Source: Aphelocoma coerulescens
Taxonomy: Eukaryota; Chordata; Aves; Passeriformes; Corvidae
DNA length: 64,000 nucleotides
Reading direction: 5' to 3'
Assembly: GCF_041296385.1 (NCBI RefSeq)
Contig: NC_091014.1
Span: 18,823,578 to 18,887,577 of the forward strand
Positions within the stretch are counted from its first letter, which is position 1, and the number at the start of each line of letters is the position of its first letter. Made by a program: the position numbers and the translations under genes. This document shows, in pieces, positions 26,618 through 39,214 of this stretch. The notes beneath the pieces were generated by a model. The model saw only the letters and a list, made by a program, of their open reading frames with translations, was not told the DNA's origin and ran no database searches.

Positions 26618-29264
26618 GCAGAATTGGCTGGGAGTTTGCAGCACAAAGCTATACCACAATAACTGTCCATGTCTGTGCTTCAACACCTCATAGCAGAGGC
26701 AGCTTATTCCTCTTTCCTTAATGTCAAGCTTCCTTGCTTATTACTGTGTTTGCTGAGACTAAATTATTTGAAATAGAGTATATTTGCCTAAAAAGTATAA
26801 ATTAATGGTCTAGTCTTACTGCAGACTGGCAATTTGCAGGGAGTTCTGGGAAGAACCCATTTCTAATGTATGATACTCATTAGGAACATTTAAATGCCTC
26901 TTTGTATTTATAGATTGCAAGAGAATTTATGTTCTTTTCCCTAATTCCTTCCACCTGAGGATATTAAAGCTCCTCACAAAATTGTATAAAGCCTCACTGC
27001 TCTATTTATGGTAAGTAAATATAATTACCCTCTTGTTTCTGATAGGGAAATTGGAACTTTGGGAAGACTGACTTGAACTAATGTAGTAGCGGTGAAATTC
27101 TAGGCTATATCGTACTTTCCTAACTCATTAAAGTTCTATCCCTGTAATTTGTTGAATACTTAACGTTTAAATTTGAGTCAGGAATACTGAATTTGCTATA
27201 AAGATATGTAGCTGATATAAAGATAAATTCTAAGTACTTAAAATACCCAGAAAGTAAATATAGAAAAAAACATGAAGATTTGCAAGAACAGTATTAGTTC
27301 ACCAGAAAATAATTTACCAAAAAAGGACTAGAAATCTGCTGAGGGTGGTTTAAATTTCAAAATTTAATAAACTGGATGTCTCCAATTTGAAATAAGTAAC
27401 TTGAGGCATCTTGAAGAGCCTGCTTTTTGAAAAGATGTTGATTTCTTCAGTGTCCTTAGGGGTATGAAACACTCCAACACTGAAGCACCTTAATTCCTAG
27501 ATTTTGAGGTGTTGTTTTTAAACTCTAACATCGTAGGAGCAAATAATTCCTGTTTCATATATTTACACAGTACCTACTTCAGTGGAACAACTGTAGTGTA
27601 ATAAGTAATATCTCATAAAAATTTTGCCATTATACAATATATCAGCTTCTTTACAACAATATATTCTTTAAAATTATCTGGTACTTACTTTTATACTAAT
27701 AATCAAAATAATGTTAAAATGATTAACAGAGCAATAATAAATATAATTAGAATGTTGTACCTTAAAACTGTCAATAATAATACACTCTAACATTTTTAAT
27801 TCCAAGTTCTAATAATAATATTTATAATCAGAAGCTTCTGGCAAAAAGAAAGCATAATGCTTTATTTTGGAGGGCAGTTTTTTAATTGGCCTATATAATC
27901 CTTTTTCCAGTAACTTTGTTATTTAAAATTCATATGATTTTTATATCAGGTTTAGCTCCACCAGAGCATGAGCATTTTATAATTCATACAAGAAATATTA
28001 GCCTGCAAGCAATACCATATTAACACAAGCCTTTGTACTGTGTGAAGACTAAATTATTAATATTAAAATGAAGAAAGAAGAAATAACCATCATGAGACAC
28101 AACAAAATGCCATTTTATTATGGCATTGTCGTTTTAGGCACTAAGCATCTTATTGCTTGTTATTTGTTCTGTTTCAAATAGTTTAGCTCATGCTTAAAAG
28201 GGAAAAAATAATTACCTTTTTTCAACTTTTTTTTCTCATTTATATTTAGAACTCTGGCCTTCTGCTGAAACAGATAACCTTTCTCTCCTGAGATAACATT
28301 AAAGCAACATTCTTGGAAGCAACACTTGGAAGACCTATATGCTTAGAGACCACTGCCATTGTATATTCACCTGGAATCCAGCTATGAAATCCTGCAACAT
28401 ACTTGTTCTCTGGTAAAAGTCATAAACCAATGAAGTAGTGAACAAATATCAGAGTGACATTGGATTCAATAACAGAGAAAGGAGATGATGAATAAACATT
28501 TTCAGCGTCTCCACAGGCAACACAGTTTTTCATTTATAGTTAAAAGCTGCATGGTTGTGGATGAAGTTGTTATTTAATTGCAAATATAATTTATGCCTGA
28601 GCATGTGCTACTTAGGGATTTAACTTTTTTTTTTTAGTATTTAACTACTTGACGTATTTGACTTCTTCAAATTGTGAAGCCATTTGATTTCAAACACACA
28701 CCAAACTCTGAAATGTTTTGGTTTATAACTTCACATGAAAGATCATATAATTTTCCGAGTGAACCTGTTCAACTTCTTCACATCTTTGCTCGCTTATACA
28801 CATATATGTATGATATTCAGTAAGCAGTGTTAAATTCTGAACATATTACTTTTTTACACTGTTTACTAAAAGGGATTTATAAAAATCAGCATTTCACTAC
28901 AGATTTTGGGTATTCATAATCACTTCAACTTCTTAGTATAAAGTATATGTTTTCTTGGGTAAATGACACATACACTAACAATTAGCAAAAGCCAAAAAAG
29001 CGTTTTGAGGTTTTTCATAAGTAAAGAGGAAAAGTGGTGAAAATGTCTCTGTAAATGGCTCTCAGTGGTGTGTCAGAGCTGTCTTTTAGCACAGGCAGCT
29101 AGACTTTTACAATGATCATAACAGTAACTCATAACTCTACTGCAGTATGTTTTTTCTCTTTTTTACATCACAAAGAAGAGTGAGGAAATTTTGTCATTTA
29201 TCTCTAAAACCATTCACCTCATCACCATGATTTCAAAATTTGCAAGGAATGATGAATATTACTG
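26618..29264. other. Gene-free AT-rich stretch
   Basis: No gene, LINE or LTR recognised. The part from about 27,560 to 28,200 is very AT-rich but not simple-sequence: it has many TAATAAT, ATTAAT and TAATTA motifs and few CpG. That texture is common in conserved developmental enhancers, but here it is only a guess. Confidence 0.6.
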
Positions 29265-29300
29265 TTTCTAAGACATGCTTTGCTAAGCATGTCTTAGAAA
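29265..29300. repeat. Perfect 36-bp hairpin at a CR1 junction
   Basis: The left arm TTTCTAAGACATGCTT (29,265-29,280) and the right arm AAGCATGTCTTAGAAA (29,285-29,300) are exact reverse complements with the loop TGCT. The hairpin lies at or very near the point where CR1 similarity begins. A fold-back during target-primed insertion is one explanation. Confidence 0.9.
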
Positions 29301-29735
29301 GCTTTCCACAGTGGACATGTGCACAGTGTGTCCAGAGGAAGGTGACCAAGAGGGTGAAAGTCCTTGAGGGCAAGACTTACAAGGAGCTGAGGTCACTTGG
29401 CTTATTCAAGTTGGGTAAGACTAAGAGGTGGCCCCATCTCAGTCTACAACTTCCTGAAGGTTGGCAACACAGAGGGAGATGCTGATCTCTATGTGTGTGG
29501 TAGGACACGATGAAATGGAATGAAGATGCATCAGGAGAAGTCCAGGATGGACATCGGGAAAAGGTTCTTCACTGAGGGGGTGATCGGAATCTGGAACAGG
29601 CTCTCCAGAGAAGGGTCATGACACCAAGCCTGTCAGAGTCCAAGGAGCATCAGGACAATGAACTTAGTCCTGAGAGGAGCAGAGAGTTGTATTCAATGAT
29701 CCTTATGAGTCACTTTCAGCTTGAAATATTCTCTG
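29301..29735 (+). mobile_element. CR1 LINE fragment (ORF2 C-terminus and 3' UTR)
   Basis: Translation around 29,330-29,420 gives VQRKVTKRVKVLEGKTYKEL and then SLGLFKLGKTKR, which matches the degenerate C-terminal end of CR1 ORF2. The 3' untranslated part follows in CR1 order: ACATCGGGAAAAGGTTCTTC, ACTGAGGGGGTGATCGGAAT, CTGGAACAGGCTCTCCAGAG, and a terminal ATTCAATGATCCTTATGAGT. The copy is truncated at its 5' side and has small deletions. The 81-codon frame from 29,240 is part hairpin, part dead ORF2 and not a gene. Confidence 0.88.
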
Positions 29736-32700
29736 TCCTGAGATATTCTTTGTCCTGGAGCTACTTATTTACTGGGCTGTCAGTCAAGCACAGTCAGACT
29801 AAAAAAACAGAAGGCATTTGTCCGTTATCTGTTATTTACACAGAAATGTAAAACACAACAATGCAGAGTAATGAAGAGTCATTTTTTAAACTAATGAAAG
29901 GGTGGTTAAGAAAGAAAGAATCCTAGTGCATTTCTAGAAATCATTTTAAAAAGAGGACAAATTTCTCACCATCAAATAGTAACATTGCTTTATAATCATA
30001 GGAAATGGTGTATAGTGGAGAGAGTTGAGAAACATCATTTACAAACAGAAAACCTCCATCCCAGAAATACAGCACACATTCACTCACAGAAAAAGAGAAA
30101 CAGCACTTGAAAAAAATTTAACTTTTCAAACTTAGTTGTCCTGAGATGCACAGCACAAAATCTTAATTGTTAAGAGTGGGCCTAATAATTTTGCATTCAA
30201 AAAAGTTCCAATAGTTTCTGCAAACAAAAGAGAAGTCTGATTAGCTTTGGGTGATAACAAAGGATTTGAAAATGCTCACGGGAGGGGCAGAGCACTGTTA
30301 ACATGTTAATCAAATTTTCATTTACAGTTTTGTCAGTGAAAACCACTATTCCTAAGGCTTGAAACAACTTTGGGATTACACATTTTAGCTGGAGACCACA
30401 ATTATGTGACAGTTTGTGAAGTGCCTAGGGAATACAGACAAAGCTGAGAAGTATATGTTGTCCAATGTAAATGTGCTTGCAAGCTTGGGTGAAAATTCAT
30501 AGTGGAAAGATGCTGTAAGAATACAAAAGCAAGGAAGATGAAGTAAAGCTGTATGTTAATCCAGACTAACTCCACAAAACCTAAAACACATCTTTTCTTC
30601 TTCTGGAGCATGGGAGTTTGAAATCCAGAATCAAGAAGCAAAAACTGGAATTTTAAAACATTAGGATGAAATGGATTAGGCCATGGTCTTCAGTCCTGAT
30701 TTGTATATGCTGTGTAATGAAAATGTCCCCACAGTGTGGAGGCTCTAAGCATGATTCTCACCAGATTAACAAATAGTAGTGCAAATGGAAATTAGGAATG
30801 AAAGTGATCATGAAGTCCCTTGCTTCAGGGAGTTTCAGGCCTGTTTAGAAAACAATAATAAAACCAAATGAAATGAAATACCAAATGAAACCAATGAAAT
30901 ACCAAATCTTAATATTAGTAAATCTCTAAATTGTCTTCCTATTAAAATTTATTAAAATTTTAACTTCATGTGAAGCAAAGTAGTGTTGAGAATGTTTTAT
31001 TTCTCCTTTAACAAATATCCAACATATGTGGATATATATTAGTGTACCTGAAAGACAGATGAAGTTCCTTTACATATTTTTTTTACAAAAATATTGTGTT
31101 TGGTGATGTTTTGCTAAAATATCGCTGTTAAGAAAGAAAGCTCATTGGTGCAGACAAAAGTAATTTTCCAACTGACTACAGCAAAGTTATATTTGGTCTA
31201 TCTGCAGGCTATCAAAACATATTCACGAGGACTTCAAGACTGAAGAACACCTATTTTGACTTGAACGATCTACACAATTTCATATACCAGACTAATTTAA
31301 TCAACCCCATTATCTGCACACATGCAAGTCATCCATAAAAGTATTTTAACTCTCTCACATCACACTGTGCAATCCTGTAGAACCCAAGCATAATGTATTG
31401 TTCTTGAGATGACATTCCTTGTGAAACCTCTTCAGCAGCTATAGTAATTTGCAGGAAGTTACAACCTTTTGCAAAGCAGTAATATTGCTTAAAAATGAAG
31501 ATGATCGTTTATTTCAATTGTAAACGGGTCTTACATAACAAGAAATAATCATTTTCGGTTTCCAGGGAAGGACAGCTTTGATGCACACTAAACGTACTGC
31601 TGAGACTAAACATACTACAGACTGCCTTTGCAGCACACTATATTGGAGTTGCTGATTATCAAAGTAACACAGCAGGGTAAAAAGCCAATGCTAACTTGAC
31701 ACGGACTTGCTAAGAGCAGTTCTTAAAGAAATTCTAACAGGTCTCAGACACTGCTATTTAGAATATTTTTTAGAGAACTTCACCTCCACACAGAGTATCA
31801 AATGTTCTTACTTAAATTTTGAATATGTGTTTTCATTGGAAAGGAGATCGTCTAAAGGCATGGTCTGGAATCTTCTCTATCTGCAATAAAGATGTAGGAT
31901 AAAAAAAATAAAAGATTGTCAATAATTCTGTACCTTTCATGCCAGCCTGTATATTCCTATTAAAAGTGGAAAAGACCTGCATATGTTTTGAGATCCATGT
32001 GATATTTAGCAACACTCTTTAGTGTCAAGCACCCATAAAATAAGAAAAAAAAAGAACAACTTTCCTTTACTTTACAAATCAAGTATTGCAAATGTTTTCT
32101 CAGTTCGTGGAAATGGATGGCTGCAAATGCAGCAGTTTCTGAAATCTGATACAATCCTTTAACCTCATCAGGAACACTCAATGTGTTCCTTACTGTCTAA
32201 GAACTAAATTTTAAGTCATTGAATACAGTATCTCTCACTTAAAATGGTGCTAAAATTTCTATAACACATAACTACTATTAGATTGACTGTCAGTTCTGTG
32301 AGTGAACCTCTTTCTCAAACAGAACTTTTCCTTTAACACTGTTATTTTTATTAGCAGAATTCAGGTTTTGCTGATAGAATAGTGTTCAGTGGTTTTAAAA
32401 TTATTTGCCATCTGCATGAGCATAGCAGAAAATCAGTTTTGTTTAGGGCATGAAGATCACTGTGCACAATTATGCAATCCAGCAAGTGTTCAGTAGGAAA
32501 TAGAAGTCATATTTACTTGCAAAGAGTTTACCACAGCAAGTTTGTTCCTCCATAGCTCTCTGGATTGAATCTAGGTTTAGTACATTGCAAACCTCTAAAG
32601 CATTTTGCCTAAATAGATTTATGTCAGTATAGAGACTGTTGGGCCAGTTTCCAGGACTAATTTGACAGAATGAGAATGACCTCCTAAGACAATAAAAATA

Positions 32701-33104
32701 TTTAGAATACATGCTGTGTATTAGTGCATACACACTGTGTTTAGGATTGCTTATATCCACACAACAACACTCTCTCATCCACATCATGTAGCTGCTGATC
32801 AAACTGTGTGATAACAATACCTTCAATTTTTCTAATGTTGGTTACAGTATTTTATGCTGGTGTTTACCAAGAACATTTTGGTTTCATGAAGAGTTTTTGG
32901 GTTTGTTTTTTTTCCCTTTTCCCTTTCTTTTGGTTTTTTATTTTTTTCCCCATCTTATGAGTTTTGGGGATGGTGAATTTTTTTTTCTTTTTTCAGTATG
33001 ATATTCATTAAGTGAGATCTGTATATTTGAACTGTTCTTGCTTTATCCTGTTTTAGGAACATTGCTTCCATGTTTCAGTTACAGCTTTCTCCTGGACAAT
33101 GTGT
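29736..33104. other. Gene-free AT-rich stretch
   Basis: No gene recognised. The longest frame is 118 codons on the minus strand (32,826-32,470); it has no domain I know and no exon-like borders. A small tandem repeat of about 21 bp (AATGAAATACCAAAT at 30,872 and 30,893) is present. A T/C-rich tract spans about 32,895-32,995. Confidence 0.6.
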
Positions 33105-33205
33105 ACTCTTTCCTGGGTTAGAAACTGGCTGAGTGGTCAAGCCCAGAGAGGAGTGGTGAATGGAGTTACATCCAGCTGGCAGCTGGTCACAAGTGGTTGT
33201 GAGAC
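33105..33205 (+). pseudogene. CR1 reverse transcriptase fragment
   Basis: About 100 bp reads in one frame as NWLSGQAQRGVVNGVTSSWQ and then LVTSG. This matches the part of CR1 ORF2 where the reverse transcriptase has a conserved RVVVNG...SSW...VTSGVPQGS block. The downstream VPQGS motif is lost (the sequence reads TSGCETG), so similarity stops there. Both ends are abrupt, it is too short to be functional, and the flanks give no LINE similarity. Confidence 0.75.
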
Positions 33206-35735
33206 TGGCAAAAATTATTACTGGCTCAAAACAACTGAAATTGAAGCTCAAGAAAAGGAAAAAAAAAATTAAATAGCTTTCTATGAGCTGATTTCAAATT
33301 AGCTATCAAACTTGTAAGCTGGTATGCAATAACTTCCTTCTAGGCAGCAAATGGTGTTTGGTTGACTCAACTCTACATATGTCAGCAAATTTTATCACAT
33401 TTAGCAGAAAAAATAGCGTTACATACAGAATTATTTTATGCAGTGAATGGGCTATATTCTTTGAGCATCTGACCAAGGAAACATGTAACTCTAAACATTC
33501 TCCTACAAGGCAATGTGGACTCAGTACACAGTTGTATGCCTCAGGTCTTTCCTTCTTATGACTCATCACCATGCAATTTTTACATACCCTGACTAAAGAA
33601 TTAAAAATGAAATTATGGACTCACCACTTCTTTGCTGTGTAGCAGGATCATCTAATCACTCCTGTTGTGTACACAAGTGAGAATAATAAGTTATGTTCTA
33701 AAACATTAAAAATGCTACAGAAGAAAAACTGCAGTAATCACACTAGCCACCAAGGTCAACAAATTTAAACAGATCATTCCTTTTTTATTTACATAGATCA
33801 TTTGAGTGTGTCTCTTTCATATTTTCAGCCAAAAAAAAATCCTCAATATGATATCTACAGGCTGTTTATAAGAGCTGCCAGGACAAAACGATGACCATGT
33901 CTAAGAAGGCTGCAAAGCCATACAGCTCCATCCCTTCTACAAGAAATTAACATTTCTTAGCTACTTCCTCTGCAAAGGTGACTCTTAGTTCAGAAGCCTG
34001 CTTCACAGGCCATGACCTCTTCCCTGACATGCAATCTTACTAGGTTTAGTGAAGGCCTATGCAGAAAACTGCTCCATAATATAGGTTTTATATTTTGAGA
34101 AAATGTCTGTAGCAAAAGTGAAGAGCACAGTCTCATAGCTTGTAAATACATACACACAAAAATGTAAAGTTCTAAATTTCAAATTTGTGTAAGAAAAATT
34201 TCCAAAATATGCTTTCCAGTCTCCATAATTTACGAATCTCTATTTACTGTCTCTTTAGTTTACATCATTTTTTATAACTCTTTGTAAGACTACAAGTGAA
34301 TGAGTAGCTCTGGGATCATTTTGTTGTTCCTGTGAATGTTATTCACATTATGTGAGGTATTCTAATATATGTGTCTGCATTTGCAAGGGAGGGAGCAGGA
34401 GAGACAACACATTTGAATACAAAACCAACAGCTGAAATGTGGTCTAAAAATAAAGTAGGGACAGATGGAAGCTCCTAAGAAAGAAATCCTGGTAAAACCT
34501 TGTAGATTTTTGTAGATATTTTTGTCAGAGATTAAATAACTCTTTGTTTTTTAACTTCCAGTGACTTTATATTACATCTTCATGCTACCAGTATAATATG
34601 CACAGTCAACAGAAAAGCTTATTACATGTCTACTTGTGTTGCACAGCAAATTTTTTAGTATTCAACAAAAAACCAGATACTGCAGATTTGTATGTAGGTA
34701 GATGTCTCTGAAGAGTTTTCACCATTGCAATCTATATATGAAGACATGAAAATATGTAATAAAATTATTTCAGTGAATTTAAAATAAAGACAAATTCCTA
34801 TACCAAATAAAGTCAGAAGTTAAAATAAAATAATAAGAACTTATTTTTCATAATAATTAAAAGCCAGCCAAGTATTTAATACAGAATTAACTAAAAATTA
34901 TCCCCAAAAACTATCTCAGCAAAGACATAGTCTCAAAAAAAAAATCCCAAACAGACATAAGAAAAATAAAAGAATCCTAAACAGAATGTCAAAAAGAAAC
35001 ATCAGTTTTTATAAAATAATTAAGATCTTTCCTCTATGTAAATATTTAAGTGTTCCTATTATGTTGAACATATTTGCACTCCCCTAAAGAAATAAATTTT
35101 GCACTTGAAAACCGAAATGACCCTCGCTCAAGCAGTACAACTGATTAAAGACATAGATTACTATCAGTGTGCACCAAATTAATTTATTTGTAGAATGAAA
35201 CTATTAGAAACCAGGAGTAAGTTTCTCAGCAATTCCTTAAGTTGTGGACTTCAGCTAAACTTTCAGAATATGTGAAAGCAAATCATTATTCTGATTCCGT
35301 TTCTGAGCAATTTTTACAGGGTTGCTTTGTACAGAGGCTAAGTGGGAGCAGTTAACTGAAGAATGACAGTTTCCTAAAAATATTAATTTTTGTATTTATA
35401 GTTAATATAAACATGTGACTTGTATTTCTATGTGTGTAAAAAGTAATAAAATCAAGGGGAAAACATCAAAGAACAAAGAAGACTGCTGGACTGAAACTAA
35501 AATGTCAGTTTCTGTCCAGAAAAGTGAAAAAAAAAGACCGTAGTTGTGAATGAAAACGAACTGAGAATCACTTGTATTATCAAAAATATATCTATTGAAA
35601 AAAAAAAAAAATCCACAAAACCAAGAGCAACAAAAATAAGCAAACAAAACCAGGAAAAAAAAGATAATCCTTTCTTGTCAAAGGTGGTGAAAATATGGAA
35701 CATATTTATTTTTGTTATATTCCAGTGCCTAAAAA
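33206..35735. other. Gene-free AT-rich stretch
   Basis: No gene or long repeat recognised. There are A-rich runs near 33,260, 34,936 and 35,599. Open frames across 35,402-35,899 on both strands arise from AT-rich composition and, at the right end, from the LTR that follows. Confidence 0.65.
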
Positions 35736-35740
35736 ATCCC

Positions 35741-36076
35741 TATGGAGGGGCAGTTGGGAAGTTGAGCAGAAAGTTCTTCAGAGTTGATAAGCAATGTGGA
35801 CCTCTTGACCTTAGTGGGCCAGAAGCCCTAGGAACAGCTAACAAGAATTTGAAGGAGGAAGTGGGAGGAACCTCATGTATTACATTGTGTCTTGTTTAAA
35901 GGAAATCATGTAAGACGGTGATTAATCAATGTTGCTAGGACACAAAATATTGCAATTTTTACTAGGGTAGTGAAAAAGTTTGCCCGAAGGCTGTAAGAGT
36001 ATATAAAGCATGCTGTAGAAACAATAAATCTGCTTTTGCTTGCACCATGCAGAGTCCCATCTCTCAATAGCCATCA
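35741..36076 (+). mobile_element. Short solo LTR, alpharetrovirus/ERVK-like layout
   Basis: A 336-bp segment starts TATGGAGGGGCAG and ends ATAGCCATCA, bounded by ATCCC on both sides (35,736-35,740 and 36,077-36,081). If the ambiguous A is counted, the duplication is the 6-bp AATCCC and the LTR is one base shorter. TATATAAA at 36,000-36,007 and AATAAA at 36,023-36,028 are only about 16 bp apart, so the poly(A) signal lies in U3 just before the likely cap site. Avian sarcoma/leukosis-type LTRs share this arrangement and are of similar length (about 330 bp). No internal retroviral genes adjoin it. The first two bases (TA instead of TG) suggest one mutation at the terminus. Confidence 0.8.
36000..36028 (+). 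promoter_or_regulatory. LTR TATA box and overlapping poly(A) signal
   Basis: TATATAAA (36,000-36,007) is followed by ACAATAAA (signal at 36,023-36,028) and then a TGCTTTTGCTTGC stretch. In the intact ancestor this would set both the start and the end of viral transcripts. Present activity is unknown. Confidence 0.7.
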
Positions 36077-36081
36077 ATCCC

Positions 36082-37039
36082 ACATGGGAACTTTGCATCA
36101 TACCAGACAGTAACATTTTAACATTACTGCTAGTGAATATTTATGCTAATTTTAGGAAGCTAGTAAGGGATTCACTGTTATTTGTAGCAGATCTCTGGCC
36201 CAGTCAGCACCTTTGTCCTCTTTAGTCTTACATTTCTATGCATAAAAAATAACACTGTGAAATAATGTGTTCTGTGGTTGACACTTAGTATCTTAATTTC
36301 CACTGCTAAGTAAATTTCTTGCTGCCAAGTTGTAAACCATTGAAATACAGGGTTTGTAATATAAGTGCTGCTACAACCTTGAATATAACTGAGAAAATGA
36401 CACAACTATAATTATGCTCTATGAGAAACATAATAATGTATTCTGAACTCATAATTTGGTCATTTATTTTCTATAATTGCATTTTTACTTTCTCATTAAA
36501 TGAACCTTTATAATTTTATAAACACCATAGTCGTCTCTCTAAAACTTAGATTGGCTTCTCCTTTGCTAGCCCTGAATTTCTTAGCTGTATACACCCTCCT
36601 TGTCTTCCTCTATTATTTCTGCAGTGATTTGAGACTGTGTGAAACAGAAGTCTAAGGACCAGACTTGCAAGTATAGACTGTACCTCCTTTAAAGAGAACC
36701 TCTAAATTTCCCCTGTACTTGACTTGTGTCTAATATATTTCTAAAATTTAAAAAAAAGAAAAAACCAAACAAAAAAAAAAAGGAAGTCAAAGTCAAAACC
36801 TAATTCTAACAAAGATACAGAGGCCCAAACCAGGTGGGAGGTTTTTCTTCATTTAACTTCAGCCAACCAAAAGCAAAGCCTAAAGAAAAGCTAATTGTCA
36901 CTTCTTTTTCTGAATCATCTCAAGATTAATGTGATTAATGTGATTTCAGTGTGATTAATCAACTTACGCGACACTTATTCTCTTTGCTGGAACCTGGAAA
37001 ATGAGAAACTATATCAGGGAACTCTTAAGAAACCTCCCA
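36082..37039. other. Gene-free stretch with a short GTGATTAAT repeat
   Basis: No gene recognised. A 9-10 bp motif, GTGATTAAT, recurs at 36,923-36,960. A-rich runs lie at 36,750-36,785. The last 150 bp may belong to the LTR-like block that follows. Confidence 0.6.
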
Positions 37040-37625
37040 GTCTGACCATTCTCGAGCCTCTCTGGCAGTCACACTCCCAAGGCCAGAGACTTTCACTGCT
37101 GGGACTGGAGCCCCTTCACAGCAGCAGCTCCAGTGACCCGAGGGGACCCCCTGCACGCCCCACTCAGACCCAGGCAGACCAGGTTTCCTCACCAGTTCCA
37201 TCCCAGGTTTCCCATCATAGTCTCAGACATCTCGTTCCATAAAGCCATTTATTCACAGCACAGTGACACAGAAACAGCTCGAGCTGGTGCTTCTGAGGAG
37301 GGACCCCAACAAAGGAACCCCTGGGCTTTTACACCCTCACAAACTGTCCTCAAGTCTCGCTCTTCCTCCTAGGGCCCTGCTCCTGCCCTCTCCGTGTCCA
37401 TCCAACTCGCTGGCTGTCACCCCCTTTCATCTCCTTTATTATCCGAAAGGTCTGCCCATTCACCTGGCTGGCACCACCCATCTTCATTCACTTTGTTATC
37501 CCAAAGGCTGGCAGTTCACAGTCTCTTGTCTCGGTCTTCCACCCAAGCTCAATCTGCATCTCCATCTGCAGCTTTCGATCCCAGCTACCTGGACCAGATG
37601 TATTCCTCGAGCAGATAGATAATGT
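37040..37625 (-). mobile_element. LTR-like CpG-richer block, minus strand
   Basis: This block is markedly GC- and CpG-richer than its flanks. On the minus strand it reads GAGGGTGTAAAAGCCCAGGG (a TATA-like TGTAAAAG near 37,330). About 77 bp later come AATAAA (37,253-37,248) and CTTTATGGAACGAGATGTCT. This places the poly(A) signal in R, as in gamma- and epsilon-like ERV1 LTRs, and differs from the short LTR just upstream. I could not define both termini or a target duplication, so the coordinates are approximate. Open frames of 74-119 codons on both strands do not resemble any protein. An alternative is the promoter of an unannotated non-coding RNA. Confidence 0.5.
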
Positions 37626-39214
37626 TGAGATTTCGGATGATGCTAAAAAAAAAGAGATACATTTAGTCAAAATTCTAAGCTCTCTCATTAGTCTCACTTG
37701 TCTGTCTTCACTTTTGTATTTTGGCTTCTCATGTGCAATAATGGATTTCAATTTGTGGTAACGGAAATATTTAGATAATTTAGTCTGACCTTCTGTTTAA
37801 CTCAGACGATGAAATATCTTTCAGTTACTTTTTCTTTTAATGACTATGGAAATTTGTGCTATTCAGTTATTATAAATGAAGAATTTTTGAGGGAAAAAAG
37901 CCCCTTCAAAATCCTTCTATTTTCATATAATAGTCCTGATTCCAAACCTGACAAGGCAGCTAATATTCACAGTACTCCTCAATTAACTCAGAAGAAATAA
38001 AGTAAATGAAAAGTAAAAACAAACAAACAAAACAGAAAAACAATCATTTATTTGAGCTGGTTTGTTTATATTTATCAGTACCCACAATCCCTTTTTTTTC
38101 CCCAGAATGAAGCAATGCCAAATCAAAACTTAAATAGTCATGCTTCAGTTGGTCCCCAAAAGATGCTCATCTCATGCTACATACAACCCTTTTCCTTGGA
38201 CAATAACTTTGACTTTTGGTGTTTCCCATCCTGTGGAACTGTGGATACACAGTTCGGAATACTCCGGAACTGTGAAACACATCTTTGTGACACTACTACT
38301 GTTTGCAAAACTATATTACACATCTGATTAACGAAACCAGTCAGGATAAAAGGACCTGTGAATAACAGTTCTGCACAAGAAAATAGGTGCTATTTTTCTG
38401 AGAAAAATTTATTACAGACTTCGAGGAGTTGAAACAGTCATAGAACAAAATGTATGTCTAGGTCTCAATTGTCTTAATACTTGAAGTCTATAGAAACTTC
38501 TTAGAAATATATTTGCAAGTTTCCTCCATTTATGCAGGTGCTGTTATATATATTCCCAACAATTACACCAAAAGACATGGTGCATTACTCAAGAGATCTA
38601 CAGATTGATCTGAAAAGGTCTAAATTATAGTTTTCACTTTTCATCATGCTTTTAAAGAAATGCATTCCTTATTTTGTCAAGGTAATTTTTTAAATTGTCA
38701 GTAGACTAAGAATGCCAGTCTCTTTTAAATACACTTCCAAATTCAATAGGAATACAGACTGACTATTTTAAAGCTTTTAAAGCTGTAATGCAATGAACTG
38801 AAATAAATATAATCTGAAATTTGTCTTCAAATGTTTCTCTTCCACTGTTATCTAATAGAATAATTATAGCGCAGTCTCAGATTTTATTCTCTGACCTCAA
38901 GTAGCTGTCATTCTAAAACATGAGCAATCTACATGAGAAATAAAAACAACAAACCACACACACATACAGAGACAACACAAAAAAAATCCAACTAAGGAAT
39001 GAAACAAGAAACTCTTGAACCCATTTCAAACACCCCACAAAATCCATGCAAGGCTGGCTGAAAGAGATATAGAAAAAATGTCTACAAATTTCTGACAGAT
39101 AGGAGTAAAGCACATAGGGCCGGATTCTTCTTAGTCACACCCAGTGATATTACAAGAGTAAATGGGCATAAATTCAAGAAAATTCCAGTCAATCATAACA
39201 AAATAGCTGTGATA
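37626..39214. other. Gene-free AT-rich stretch
   Basis: No gene recognised. Overlapping frames at 38,052-38,331 (91 and 63 codons) have no known similarity. There is an A-rich run at 38,015-38,040. Confidence 0.6.

Noticed and set aside
32470..32826. 118-codon minus-strand open frame
   Set aside because: No recognisable domain, no neighbouring exon or promoter evidence; length is possible by chance in 64 kb read in six frames.
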